The notes under the pieces are model-generated. The model was not told where the DNA came from, searched no databases, and saw only the letters and a list, made by a program, of their open reading frames with translations. Positions 48,481 through 58,857 of a DNA stretch of 64,000 nt are shown piece by piece; position 1 is the stretch's first letter; every line of letters begins with the position of its first letter. The position numbers were made by a program, and so were the translations under genes. The DNA lies in NCBI GenBank assembly GCA_024347235.1, contig AP025283.1, positions 744,001 through 808,000 of the forward strand, read 5' to 3'. The stretch comes from Aliamphritea spongicola (lineage in GTDB: Bacteria; Pseudomonadota; Gammaproteobacteria; Pseudomonadales; Balneatricaceae).

Positions 48481-48566
48481 CGGTTGATTCGCTGCCCGAA
48501 GCATACCTGAGTCTCGCTACCTCCTGTGTGCTTTAGTTCCCTGGTAAGCGGATATAGCCTGCGCAT

Positions 48567-48593
48567 AAAAACGGGACATCAGTCCCGTTTTTT
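48567..48593. terminator. Bidirectional terminator after rpoS
   Basis: AAAACGGGAC and GTCCCGTTTT enclose ATCA with flanking A and T runs, between the convergent rpoS and thiolase genes. Confidence 0.9.
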
Positions 48594-48610
48594 GTACCTG
48601 AAAGAGCGAT

Positions 48611-49791
48611 TCAATCCCGCTCGACAGCCAGAGCAGTACCCATACCACCACCGATACACAGAGTAGCAAGGCCCTTCTTGGCGTCACGGCGCTGCATTTC
48701 ATGCAGCAGGCTGACAAATACTCGGCAGCCGGATGCACCGATCGGGTGACCCAGCGCAATGGCACCGCCATTAACGTTAACAATGTCGGTATTCCATCCC
48801 AGATCCTTGTTTACTGACATCGCCTGAGCAGCAAAGGCTTCGTTAGCTTCAACAAGTTCCAGTTCATCAATGCCCCAGCCAGCCTTTTCCAGGGCTTTCT
48901 GTGTGGCACAAATTGGGCCGGTGCCCATGATGGACGGATCAACACCTGCACTTGCATAGGCTTTGATACGGGCCAGGACAGGCAGCCCCAGTTCGGTTGC
49001 TTTCTCAGCCGAGCACAGCATCACTGCAGCAGCGCCATCGTTAATAGTTGAAGAGTTACCGGCGGTCACGGTGCCGTCCTTTTGAAAGCAGGACGCAGCT
49101 TGCCCAGCGCTTCAGCGGTTACACCGGCACGGGGCTGCTCATCGGTATCGAATACGATGTCATCGCCACGGCGCTGAGGGATAACCACAGGCACGATTTC
49201 ATCGGTAAATTTACCGGCTGCCTGAGCGGCTTCAGCTTTATTCTGGGAAAGGGCTGCAAAGGCATCCTGTTCTTCACGGGTGAAGCCGTATTTCTCAACG
49301 ATATTCTCGGTGGTGATACCCATGTGGTAGTCATTGAATGCATCCCACAGGCCATCTTTGATCATGGTATCAACCATTTTCCAGTCACCCATACGGGCAC
49401 CGTTGCGGGAATTTGGCAGTACGTGAGCAGATGCGCTCATGTTTTCCTGGCCGCCGGCAATGATGATGTCAGCATCGCCGCAGCGAATTGCCTGGGTGGC
49501 CAGCTGGATGGCTTTAAGGCCGGAACCGCATACCTTGTTGATGGTCATTGCAGACACTTCAACCGGTAAGCCTGCATTGATGCTGGCCTGGCGAGCGGTG
49601 TTTTGCCCGCAGCCGGCGGTCAGTACCTGACCCATGATGACTTCTTCTACCTGGCTGCCATCAACCCCTGACTTATCCAGCAGGCTTTTAATCACAGTTG
49701 CACCAAGGTCGCTGGCTGCAACCGAGGCAAGGGTTCCGTTAAAACTACCGATTGCCGTACGGCTTGCAGCTACAACTACTACGTCACGCAT
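48611..49791 (-). CDS. Acetyl-CoA C-acetyltransferase (thiolase)
   Basis: Biosynthetic-type thiolase of about 393 residues (PhaA/AtoB family), condensing two acetyl-CoA to acetoacetyl-CoA. The nucleophilic Cys is in [39 protein letters not shown] is the thiolase loop; His and second Cys are in [16 protein letters not shown] and [14 protein letters not shown]. One A lost near 49083 ([16 protein letters not shown] expected). Product could feed polyhydroxybutyrate, ketone-body or mevalonate metabolism; no such neighbour is in view. Confidence 0.92.
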
Positions 49792-50039
49792 AATATTCCC
49801 TCTTGCTGATCAAAACTTGGCTGTAGGATAAGGGATTCTGATGACTGTTTTATTGCGCTCAGGGCAGAAAACGATGTTGATTCAGAGGTTATCCGGCAGC
49901 AAGTATTTTATTTTGTGCACTGCAGTAAAACATAGTCAGTTTTTAACTGCAACGCAGTAATCCGAAGGGCTTTTGGCTTTTAAGGATTATCAAGGGCTTA
50001 GCAGAGAGTGAAGATGCTGGGGCAGGTAGAAGAGAGGAG

Positions 50040-50058
50040 GGCGGGACAGGCTCCCGCC
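50040..50058. repeat. Short hairpin after panC
   Basis: GGCGGGA and TCCCGCC flank a 5-base loop, ten bases past the panC stop on the minus strand. No T run follows, so it is a weak terminator candidate. The rest of the 276-base gap up to the thiolase start (49792-50067) shows nothing I can name. Confidence 0.4.
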
Positions 50059-50067
50059 GCTGTTCAG

Positions 50068-50916
50068 TTAAAGATCAATTACCATGTTATCGATCAGTCG
50101 TGCTTTACCCAGATAGGCTGCCGCAACAAGAACCAGCTCTTTATCTTCCGGCTGGGCAGGTTGCAGATCGTGCCGGCGGCAAATATTGAAATAATCACGT
50201 TTAAAGCCGGCTTCTTCCAGCTGTTGCTGAGCTGATTCTTCCAACTGGCTGTAATCATGATTGCCGGAAATTACCTGGGCAACAGTTTCACGGATAGTCC
50301 GGTTAAGGGTCGGAGCGATTTCCATTTCCTGTTCGCTGAGGTAACCGTTTCGGGAGCTGAGGGCCAGGCCGCTTTCGGCGCGGGCAATCGGAGCGCCCTG
50401 AATTTCAACTGGCAGGAACAAATCTTCGGTCATCCGGCGGATTACCATCAGTTGCTGGAAGTCTTTCTCGCCAAAAATGGCAACATCCGGGCGTACAATG
50501 CCAAACAGTTTGCAGACAACCGTAGCAACGCCGCGGAAGTGAATTGGCCGTGAAATACCACAATGCAGTTGTGAGATGCCAGGTACCTCTACCAGGGTCT
50601 GGATGACCTGACCATTAGGGTACATATCTTCCATTTTAGGGGCGAACAGGTAGTCACAGTCAGCAGCGCTGAGCTTTTCCTGATCGCTCTGCAGGGTGCG
50701 TGGATAGGCATCCAGATCTTCGTTTTCACCAAACTGAAGCGGGTTTACAAAGATACTCGCAACGGTAATGTCGGCATTACGGTTTGCCTGATGAATCAGC
50801 TGAATATGACCTTCATGAAGGTTGCCCATGGTTGGTACGAAAGCAATGCGCTTATTAGCAGCACGTTCATTACCCAGAACTGCCTGCAGCTCGGTAATGC
50901 TGTGAATTGTTTGCAT
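50068..50916 (-). CDS. panC: Pantothenate synthetase
   Basis: Intact, 282 residues. Joins pantoate and beta-alanine. [15 protein letters not shown] (HIGH-like ATP motif), [52 protein letters not shown] and [11 protein letters not shown] are diagnostic. Downstream partner of panB in the same operon. Confidence 0.97.
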   Translation of the reverse strand: MQTIHSITELQAVLGNERAANKRIAFVPTMGNLHEGHIQLIHQANRNADITVASIFVNPLQFGENEDLDAYPRTLQSDQEKLSAADCDYLFAPKMEDMYPNGQVIQTLVEVPGISQLHCGISRPIHFRGVATVVCKLFGIVRPDVAIFGEKDFQQLMVIRRMTEDLFLPVEIQGAPIARAESGLALSSRNGYLSEQEMEIAPTLNRTIRETVAQVISGNHDYSQLEESAQQQLEEAGFKRDYFNICRRHDLQPAQPEDKELVLVAAAYLGKARLIDNMVIDL

Positions 50917-50970
50917 AATCTGAAATCCGAAATATGAGCCGGAATGCCTCCGGCTCTGGCATCAGTGCCG

Positions 50971-51763
50971 TTATTCGAAGCCGTGTTCCGGCCCGGGGAA
51001 GCTACCTTGTTTAACTGCATCGGCATAAGCTTTGAATGCCCCTGAGATGCTGTCGGCTTCCTGCATGAAGTTCTTAACGAAACGGGCTTTTTGCCCGGTG
51101 TGATGCCCAGCATATCGTGCATGACCAGTACCTGTCCGTCGGTATCGGCACCTGCGCCAATGCCTATGACCGGGATACTGACAGCCTGGGTGACAGCCCG
51201 TGCAAGATCACTTGGAACACATTCCAGTAACAGGAGGCTGGCGCCGGCCTGTTCCAGACGGCGTGCGTCACTGAGGATTTGTTGCGCTGCATCATCATTA
51301 CGGCCCTGGACTTTATATCCACCCAGTACATTGACTGTCTGAGGAGTAAGGCCGAGGTGTGCGCAAACGGGTACACCGCGCTGTACCAGGAGTTCAATGG
51401 TTTCATCCAGCCAGGCTGCGCCTTCAAGCTTGATAATGTGTGCGCCGGCCTGCATCAGTGCGGCTGCGCTTTCCATTGCCTGTGCGGGGTGCCGTAACTC
51501 ATGAAAGGCATATCTGCCATGATCATTGCGTTCTGGCTGCCGGCGCGAACCGCAGCGGTATGATATGCCACTTGCTCAACACTGACAGGCAGTGTGCTGT
51601 CGTTGCCCTGGAGGACCATTCCTAAGGAATCACCTACCAGTAACACTTCAACACCCGCATCGCTGATCTGCTTGGCGAAGCAGGCATCGTAGGCTGTCAG
51701 AACAGCGAACTTTTCTCCGGCCTGCTTTCGGGTAAATAGTGTGTGTAGGGTAACCTTGCTCAT
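50971..51763 (-). CDS. panB: 3-methyl-2-oxobutanoate hydroxymethyltransferase
   Basis: First pantothenate step (ketopantoate from ketoisovalerate). [35 protein letters not shown] (metal Asp), [43 protein letters not shown] and [21 protein letters not shown]. Losses near 51489 and 51090. The restored end reads [22 protein letters not shown], 264 residues; the uncorrected frame would run into panC. Confidence 0.95.
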
Positions 51764-51798
51764 AAGTCTAACCTGATTTATATGGCTCTCAGGCGGGG

Positions 51799-51804
51799 AT
51801 TATA
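51799..51804 (-). promoter_or_regulatory. Candidate -10 element of panB-panC
   Basis: A perfect TATAAT on the minus strand, preceded by GG, 36 bases before the panB start. No convincing -35 accompanies it. The gap between folK and panB is 119 bases, enough for an independent promoter. Confidence 0.4.
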
Positions 51805-51882
51805 CCTATGCACCGGGGATTAACTATTCCTTATGTTGCAACTGCGGAATAAAAACCTAGCAAATAAGTATAAGCATGAAGC

Positions 51883-52383
51883 TTATTGGTTTATCGGTTC
51901 CAGTGTGCCTTGCGGGCAATCCTTCAACAGCTCGGCGAGTTCTGTGCCGTCCGGTAAGGTTGTGTCGGGTGCCAGGTCCGCAAGCGGGTATAGCACAAAG
52001 CTACGTTCTTTCATGAAGGCGTGAGGCACGGTCAGGCGTTCATTCTCAATGACCTGATTGCCATACAGCAGCAGGTCCAGATCCAGTGTACGTGGTCCCC
52101 AGTGCTGGATTCTGACACGCTGATGTGCCTGTTCAATGGCTTGCAGTGCATCCAGTAACGCCAGAGGTTCCAGTGTGGTTTCAAAGCAGGCGACCGCATT
52201 CACGTAGTCTGGCTGGCCAGGCGGTCCTACCGGGTCGCTGCGGTACAGACGTGAATGAGCGTGTGCTCTGCAGTCTGGCAGAGCGGCCAGTTCTTCAAGG
52301 GCGCTGCTCACTTGCTGGTAGGGATCTTCCAGGTTGCTGCCCAGACCTATGTAACACAGTTGCCAGTTATTCATATCAGTCAT
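51883..52383 (-). CDS. folK: HPPK: 6-hydroxymethyl-7,8-dihydropterin pyrophosphokinase
   Basis: Intact, about 166 residues. Folate-pathway pyrophosphokinase with CYIGLGSNLEDPYQQV, SRLYRSDPVGPPGQPDYVNAV, and the metal-binding signature HWGPRTLDLDLLLYG followed by LTVPHAFMKERSFVLYPLADL. ATG 52383 (MTDMNNWQL) overlaps the pcnB stop; ATG 52374 is an alternative start. Confidence 0.94.
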   Translation of the reverse strand: MTDMNNWQLCYIGLGSNLEDPYQQVSSALEELAALPDCRAHAHSRLYRSDPVGPPGQPDYVNAVACFETTLEPLALLDALQAIEQAHQRVRIQHWGPRTLDLDLLLYGNQVIENERLTVPHAFMKERSFVLYPLADLAPDTTLPDGTELAELLKDCPQGTLEPINQ

Positions 52384-53753
52384 TCTGCGGTTGCGGTTGT
52401 TGCTGCTTGGATTTGGATGGGCGACGACGGCGACGACGGCGCTTGGGTGCATCGTCGCTACTGGCTTCTTTGTTCATTTCCATACGGTTACCCGGATTGC
52501 TGTCCTGGTAGCGGGTCCACCATTCACCCAGACCGTCGAGGTTTTCACCGCTGTTTTCCCGTAAAACCAACAGATCATAAGCAGCCCGGAAGCGTGGATG
52601 TTCCATCAGACGATCAGCACGTTTACCCTGACGGCGGGAGAGGCGCAGCTGTAATTCCCAGATTTCCCGGATTGGGGTTGAAAAACGCCGTGGAATCGCC
52701 GTCTGCCGAACCTGTGCCGCGATAACCTGATTGGCCGCTTCGTGCAGGGCCGGTAACGGGTGCATGCCGTCTTCGTCCTGCAGTTGCTGCATGCGCTGGG
52801 CCATCGGGTACCAGAGAAATGCTGCGAACAGAAATGCCGGGGTAACACTTTTACCCTGCTGTAAGCGGCGATCGGTATTGCTGAGGGCATTATTGATCAG
52901 CGTTTCAACAGGCATGCCCTGTGGATTGTTCAGTGCAGCTTCGGTTTGTTGAAAAGCTGTTCGAACAATCCGTAATGACGTGTCTGTTCCAGCGATGCAA
53001 CGCCATGTCCGGACTGAAAAATTTTCAGTGCTTCGTCAAACATCCGGGCAGGGGCAATGTCTTTCAGTAATGGTGCCAGGCGTTGAATCGGTTCGGCGGT
53101 AGCCGGTTCAATGTCGAAATCCAGTTTGGCGGCGAAACGGGCAGCACGCAGCATCCGTACCGGGTCTTCACGGTAGCGGGCATCCGGCTCACCGATCATT
53201 CGAAGTACTTTGTTTTTCAGGTCGGTATAACCGCCGGCAAAATCGTGGATACTGTGATCACGGGGGCAGTAATACAGAGCGTTAACGGTAAAGTCACGGC
53301 GCAGAGCATCATCTTCGATAGTGCCGTATACATTGTCCCGAACAATCATACCGCTGTCGTTCTGGCGGCCATGTTCACCGTCGCTGTTATCCTGCTTGCT
53401 GTCGTGGCTGGCACGGAAGGTTGCGACTTCGATCAGGTCACGGCCAAACCGGACATGCAGCAGTTTAAAGCGACGACCGATCAGCCGTGAACGGCGGAAC
53501 AGTTCGTGGGCTTCTTCAGGGTGGGCGTTGGTGGCAACATCAAAGTCTTTCGGCCGTTTGTTAAGCAATAAATCGCGAATACAGCCACCGACCAGGTAGC
53601 CTTCATAACCTTCATCCTGAAGGTGATAGGCCACTTTCATTGCCGCATCATTCAGATGGCGGCGGGGAATGTTGTGTTCATCCTGATGAATAATAAGTTG
53701 CTTATGATCGGATGAATGAGCAGGGGATATTGGTTATTCACAGCGTCAGTCAT
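52376..53753 (-). CDS. pcnB: Poly(A) polymerase I
   Basis: Adds 3' poly(A) tails that promote RNA decay. Nucleotidyltransferase core: GYEGYLVGGCIRDLLLNKRPKDFDVATNAHPEE, RLIGRRFKLLHVRFGRDLIEVATFR, RRDFTVNALYY and RYREDPVRMLRAARFAAKLDFDI. A very basic C-terminus (KRRRRRRRPSKSKQQQ) is usual. Losses near 52945 and, inferred, 53725. The second extends the N-terminus to MTDAVNNQYPPAHSSDHK, which restores the family's HNIPRRHLNDAAMKV segment. About 459 residues. Confidence 0.9.
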
Positions 53754-53899
53754 TGAGGCAGATTGGGAGGCCGCAGCTGGCTGATCATTGTGCTGACGTT
53801 TACCGGAGGCATTGCGCAAAAATAGAGAATTGCAGCGATGCTGATAACAAGTAGAACGAGTACGCTTATTTCCATGCTGTAGTGTTACTTATGCAGGCC

Positions 53900-54295
53900 T
53901 GATTAAAACGCGCATCTTATCATGAAATTATCATTAAGCGCGCTTCTGAAGGTGGCTGATGAAGGATAATTAGAATTCAGATCTGATCAGAGAGTGACTG
54001 AGCAAAAATACGTAATGTACGCAATTTCATAAAACAACGAATCAGGGAGGTTTAAGGTATTTGTTATGAGAGAAGGAGATGGGTAAAGCTGACCGCTTAG
54101 TTAGACAACAACGCTAGTGTTAGCTTGTTGTTTTTATTTCTAAGCACTGATTTCGGGACCGTTGTAAAAGGCGTCAATTTCAGCGATCAGCTTTAAGCCT
54201 CATTATTATTTTTATTCGAGGCGGTTACTTAGTCACTCACAATCTGGGTTTTATTTTTATTGTGATTATGTGTGTTAAGTATTCTTTTTCTTGTT
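53900..54295 (-). ncRNA. crcZ: Candidate CrcZ-like decoy RNA downstream of cbrB
   Basis: No coding frame fills the 742 bases between cbrB and pcnB. Read on the minus strand from a sigma-54 promoter there are four A-rich clusters containing AAnAAnAA, the Hfq/Crc-binding motif of CrcZ. Plus-strand coordinates: 54282-54295, 54251-54261, 54203-54216 and 54125-54138. The last includes AACAACAA and can pair in a hairpin with 54105-54111. A possible terminator lies at 53903-53945. The predicted length, about 395 nt, is near the roughly 407 nt of P. aeruginosa CrcZ, which is also between cbrB and pcnB. Both ends are inferred. Confidence 0.65.
53903..53945 (-). terminator. Possible terminator of the CrcZ-like RNA
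   Basis: On the minus strand AAGCGCGC (53945-53938) pairs with GCGCGTTT (53913-53906), one G-U pair, and is followed by T residues. The 24-base loop is long and AT-rich, so the call is tentative. Confidence 0.4.
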
Positions 54296-54306
54296 GATCT
54301 AATTAT

Positions 54307-54322
54307 TGCAGAAGGCGTGCCA
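54307..54322 (-). promoter_or_regulatory. Sigma-54 promoter facing the CrcZ-like RNA
   Basis: Minus strand TGGCACGCCTTCTGCA matches the -24/-12 consensus TGGCACGnnnnTTGCW at all defined positions but one (C for T), with GG and GC at the required spacing. CbrB, a sigma-54 activator, is encoded immediately upstream. Expected start of transcription is near 54295. Confidence 0.75.
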
Positions 54323-54372
54323 CTTTTTTAAGTTATTGTTTTTATAGGTATTGTATTTTTCGAACACTTGTT

Positions 54373-54490
54373 TGTTACCATTTTGTAACATTGTTACTTG
54401 AAAAAGTGTTACCTCTCTACACACTTTGTAACCGCTCTGCGGGGCGAAAGGTAACACTTTTGTAACCGTGCCAGGTAACAGGTTTGTTAC
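54373..54490. promoter_or_regulatory. Cluster of TGTTAC/GTAACA half-sites (candidate CbrB enhancer)
   Basis: TGTTAC occurs at 54373, 54392, 54407 and 54485, and GTAACA at 54385, 54451 and 54475, with one-mismatch GTAACC at 54428 and 54462. That is nine half-sites in 118 bases, all between the cbrB stop and the sigma-54 promoter, 50-170 bases upstream of it. CbrB of pseudomonads is known to use TGTTAC/GTAACA palindromes upstream of crcZ. Closest pairings here are TGTTAC-N6-GTAACA and TGTTAC-N15-GTAACC. Confidence 0.7.
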
Positions 54491-54495
54491 CCGGA

Positions 54496-55904
54496 CTAAG
54501 CTTTCTTGGGTTTACGGGGAATGCCAAGTTTCTGCCGGCGTTCCCATAAACATTTCCGGCTGATGCCCAGTTTTTGGCCAGAGCGGTTTCACTCATACCG
54601 TCCTGGTTATCCAGAACAAAGCGCTGAAAGTAGTCGTCCAGAGAGAGGTTCTGATGGTCTTGCCGGCCACTGTCATTGGCTGCTGTGTTGGCCGGGGCCG
54701 GTACAGCATTTTTGTGAGTGGCAACAAAATTGGTTTCTAGGGACGCCAGTGAATCCACTTCAAGGTCCAGACCCAGAAGGTCAGTGTCAATGAAGTCACC
54801 GTCGGCGAGAATGACAGCCCGTTCAACCGCATTTTGCAGTTCACGTACGTTACCGGGCCAGCGATATTGCAGCATGGTCTGGCTCGCATGGTGGGAAAAC
54901 TGCAGATCCGGTTTGCCGTTTTTACTGCCGCTGTTACGCAGAAACTGCTGGGCGATATCGAGAATATCCTGGCCACGTTCCCGCAGCGGTGGCATCTGCA
55001 GTTCCATTACATAAAGGCGGTAATACAAATCTTCGCGGAACTGCCCCTGTTTAGCCATGGCTTTCAGGTTTCTGTGGGTGGCCGCAACCAGGCGCACATC
55101 TACCTGCTTGGAATTCACCGAGCCGACCCGACGTATTTCGCCTTCCTGCAGGAAACGCAGTAAACGTGCCTGGGCTTCGAGGGGTAATTCGCCGATTTCA
55201 TCCAGAAAAAGGGTACCGCCATCGGCTGCTTCAATTAAGCCGCTGCGGCTGGAGTCCGCACCGGTAAACGCCCCTTTTCGTGGCCGAAAAGTTCAGATTC
55301 GATAAGAGTGTCAGGAATCGACGCGCAGTTCACCGAGACCATGGGGGCACTTGCCCGTGTACTTTGCTGGTGGATTTCCCGGGCAGTAAGTTCTTTACCG
55401 GTACCGGACTCGCCCTGTATCAGTACCGTTGCCTGGGTTTTGGCAACTTTACTTAAGCGTTTGAACAGTTCCAGCATCGGCTCACTGTTACCGGTAATGG
55501 TGTTTTGTGAGGGCTGTACTTCGGTGTCGGTGGCTTCATCAGTGCTCTGGGCTTTCGCTGAGCGTTGCAGAATGCTCGCTACTGTTGCCAGCATTTCTTC
55601 GTGATCAAAGGGTTTTGCGATGTAATCAACGGCGCCCAGCTTCATGGCGTCCACTGCGGAGCGTAAGCTCGCATAGCTGGTCATGATCAGTACCGGTACT
55701 TGTCCGGCAAGGGTGATCAGGTCAGTGCCCGGAGCGCCCGGTAAGCGCAGGTCACTGATGATCAGATCAAATGACTCAAGGTTGTTATCGCGGGTTGCCT
55801 GATCAACGGATGCCGCGTCGGCGACATCGTAGTCATTTTTCGAGCAGTCGTCGTAATGCAGAGCGAATAATGCTCTCATCTTCAACTATCAGAATACGGC
55901 TCAT
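54496..55904 (-). CDS. cbrB: NtrC-family sigma-54 response regulator CbrB
   Basis: About 470 residues. Receiver domain: [17 protein letters not shown], phospho-Asp in [11 protein letters not shown] in [12 protein letters not shown]+ domain: Walker A GESGTGKE, sigma-54 contact loop GAFTGA (restored), Walker [16 protein letters not shown]-terminal Fis-type helix-turn-helix ends it: [25 protein letters not shown]. Losses near 55840 (A7 reads A5), 55277 and 54572. ATG 55904 gives the canonical receiver start. Assigned as CbrB by its place after CbrA and before pcnB; it probably drives the CrcZ-like RNA. Confidence 0.9.
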
Positions 55905-55946
55905 CTGGTCTACCTTTTTGCCTGTCTCTTGAGTTCCTGCATGACG

Positions 55947-58857
55947 CTATATGCTGCTGTCCGTGGCAGGAATAGGTAAGGTGATAACCACCTGTGTGCC
56001 TTTATTCTGCTTGTTGTTGGCGGGGCTAACGATATTAATACTACCATAATGCTCAATGATGATGTTATAGACCAAAGATAGTCCAAGACCGGTGCCTTTA
56101 TCAGGATCTTTGGTGGTAAAAACGGTTCGAATATTTTGGCCTGATGCTCAGGGGATATGCCGCTACCCTGATCGGTTACACGGATAACCACCGAGCCTTC
56201 CTCGTAATCAGCCTCAATACAGATTTCATCCTGCTCTTCTGAGGCGTCGCTGGCATTGTTCAGCAGGTTTACAAATACCTGCAGTAATCGCTGCGGATCA
56301 CCGCTGATTTGCATTCCCACAGGTGTTTCATTCATGAAACTGATTTGTTTGCTGCGGGTGTCCAGTGATACCAGATGAATGGCTTCACCGATCAGTTCAT
56401 GCAGGTTAAGGGGTAAATGGTCTTCCTGTTCTTCACCCTGCCCGGTGTGGGCAAAGCGTACCAGTGACTGAACGATACGGGTGATCCGTTTTGTCTGTGT
56501 CAGGATCTGTTCGCCGGTCTCGAGGACCGGCTCACTGTCAGTTTCCAGTTTCAGGTTCTGTGCCAGGCAGGCAATGCCGGTAACAGGGTTGCCTACTTCG
56601 TGGGCAACACCGGCAGCAAACCGGCCGATGGATGCCAGGCGTTCACTGTGAGATAACTTGTTCACCAGTGTCTGATGTTCGGTTTCATCCTCCACCAGAA
56701 TAACCGCCGCATCGGTGTCGTGGGCCAGGCTGGCTTTGTGCAGGCTGAACCAGTGTTCATGGTTTTCAATCTTTATCCGCTGGGATAACAGGTGGGCGCC
56801 TTCTTCAAGGGCGAAGTTATGCAGCAGGTCTGCCCAGGGGCTGGCAGCTCATCCAGTGTTTTACCTAAAACCTGCGCGTGGGGCAGCTCGGTAAGCAGTT
56901 CCATCTCTGCGTTCCACAGAATGATCTTGCCCTGATCGTCCAGTGAACAGGCGCCGATTGGCAGTTTTTGCAGGGTGCTGCGGTGATGGCGTCGCAGGTT
57001 ATCCAGCTCAGCAGCCAGGCCTGTCAGTTTGGCGTGGTAGGTTTCCAGCTGGTTTTCCAGCAGGTTAACGTCACGGGTTTTGAACGTATCGGATAGCTGA
57101 CTGCTGGCGGGTCTGAGCAGGGAGGCCGCTTCTATCGGGCCAAGCAAACCGCTGAGGTTGTTTTCGATCTGTACGTGTAAGCGCAGCAGGTTGACCGGTG
57201 AAAGACGACTGTTTGCCAGATCCAGCTCTTGCAGGGCGGCATTGACCTCCCGGTAAGCAGCAGAGCGGCCAAGTCGTGGTGTTAACAGGCTGATGTACTG
57301 GTTGCTGTCTTTAATGGTCAGCTGCGGTGCGGATAGTTGCTGAGGGGCTGATACCAGGCAGGCGCTGGCTGCCTGAAATTCTTCAGGTGAGTTGTCCAGC
57401 AGAACCGATAACAGCACAAAGACAAAAATATTCGCCACCAGTGAGTACATGGCCGCCTGGTGCCACTCACGGACTTCCGGATACGAAAGCAGAAAACTGC
57501 TGCTGTCAAAGCCGTTAAACAGCGGTGCCAGCATGGTTAATAGCCAGATGCTCATGCCGGCGATGACACCCAGGATAAAGCCGATACGGTTGGCAGACGC
57601 CCAGAAAAGCGTAGCAATAATACCGGGCAGGAACTGCAGGAAAGCAATAAAAGCGATGGTGCCCAGCAAGTGAAGGTCGTGCTGTTTACCGATATTGATA
57701 TAGAAGAAGTAACTGCCGAGCATCAGGGCAATGATCAGGCTGCGGCGTAACCACAGCAGCCATGAATAAAACCGCTGGGTTTTCGGTGCCGGCAGCAGTG
57801 GCAATATCAAGTGATTTTGTAGCATGGAAGCCATGGAAACAGTCGCAACGATGATGATTCCGCTTGAGGCAGCCAACCCACCGATAAACGCCAGCATGGT
57901 CAGAAACTCTGACTGAATGCCTATACCCAGATGGAGAATCAGGAACTCAGGGTCATTGGCCAGTTGCAGTTTCATACCCGCCCAAAGGATTGGAGGGATG
58001 GCCAGTGCCATGAGCAGAAGATACAGAGGTACGCCCCAGCTGGCTTTGTAGAGGCTTTCCGAGGATGTGTTCTCGGTAAATATCATGTGGAACATGTGTG
58101 GCATGACGATTGCCGCGACAAAAACTCAGCAGCATGGTGCGCCAGGTATCGCTGTCCAGCGGGGTGTAAAACGTTTCCAGTACAATCGGTTGCTGTTCGA
58201 ACCACTGGTTCAGCCCTGAAGGTCCGCCGAGAATATCAAAGAACGCATACAGGCCAATGCCGCCGAGCGCGATCAGCTTAAACAGTGAGCTGGTGGCCAT
58301 GGCGACCACCAGTCCGGCATGCCGGTGCTTCAGGGAAGGGTAGCGGGCACCGAACAGAATCGAAAACAGGGCAATAATACTGCAGAAGCCCAGGGCAATC
58401 CGGTTGGATGAAAAGTTGCTGGTAAGTATGTGAAGTGAATCAGCCACCGCCTGAATCTGAATGGAGATCAGCGGCAGTGTGGCGACCACTGTCATCAGGG
58501 CTGTCATGGTACCAGCTCCGGCAGAACGGAACCGGAAGGCAAATAAGTCCGCCAGTGAACTGAGCTGGTTTTTCGGGTAATGCGCAGAATGGGAATCAGC
58601 ACCAGTGGTGCGAGAAAGAAGGCTGCACTGGCTCCCAGATAAGAGGCGAGAAAGCTGTAACCCGACTGCTGTGCCAGACCAAAGGTACCGTAGAAGGTCC
58701 AGGCGCTGGCATATATACCCAGTGACAGAATATAGGTCAGAGGGTGGCGGATGATGCGTCGGGGAATCCAGCCCCGTTCAGTAATATAAGCCGCCCCGAA
58801 TAGCAGGGTCAGGAAAGTAATACCCGCCAGTAACAGGTCGTTAAAGTTAAAACTCAT
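55947..58857 (-). CDS. cbrA: CbrA sensor histidine kinase with SLC5-type transporter domain
   Basis: About 971 residues. The N-terminal two thirds is a sodium/solute symporter-like domain of about 13 helices (YILSLGIYASAWTFYGTFGLAQQSGYSFLASYLGA onward). A linker and PAS domain (LPIGACSLDDQGKIILWNAEMELLTELP) follow, then HisKA (SERLASIGRFAAGVAHEVGNPVTG) and HATPase ([48 protein letters not shown]). Losses near 58575, 58127 (T7 reads T5), 56847 and 56110. Controls carbon/nitrogen balance with CbrB in pseudomonads. Overlaps the small cbrX frame by 11 bases. Confidence 0.92.

Noticed and set aside
49048..49569. Long plus-strand frame opposite the thiolase gene
   Set aside because: It is a shadow: the minus-strand frame carries all thiolase motifs, and the plus-strand translation resembles nothing known.
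54334..54341. A further AAnAAnAA motif (TTATTGTT on the plus strand)
   Set aside because: It lies upstream of the predicted sigma-54 promoter and so outside the proposed RNA.
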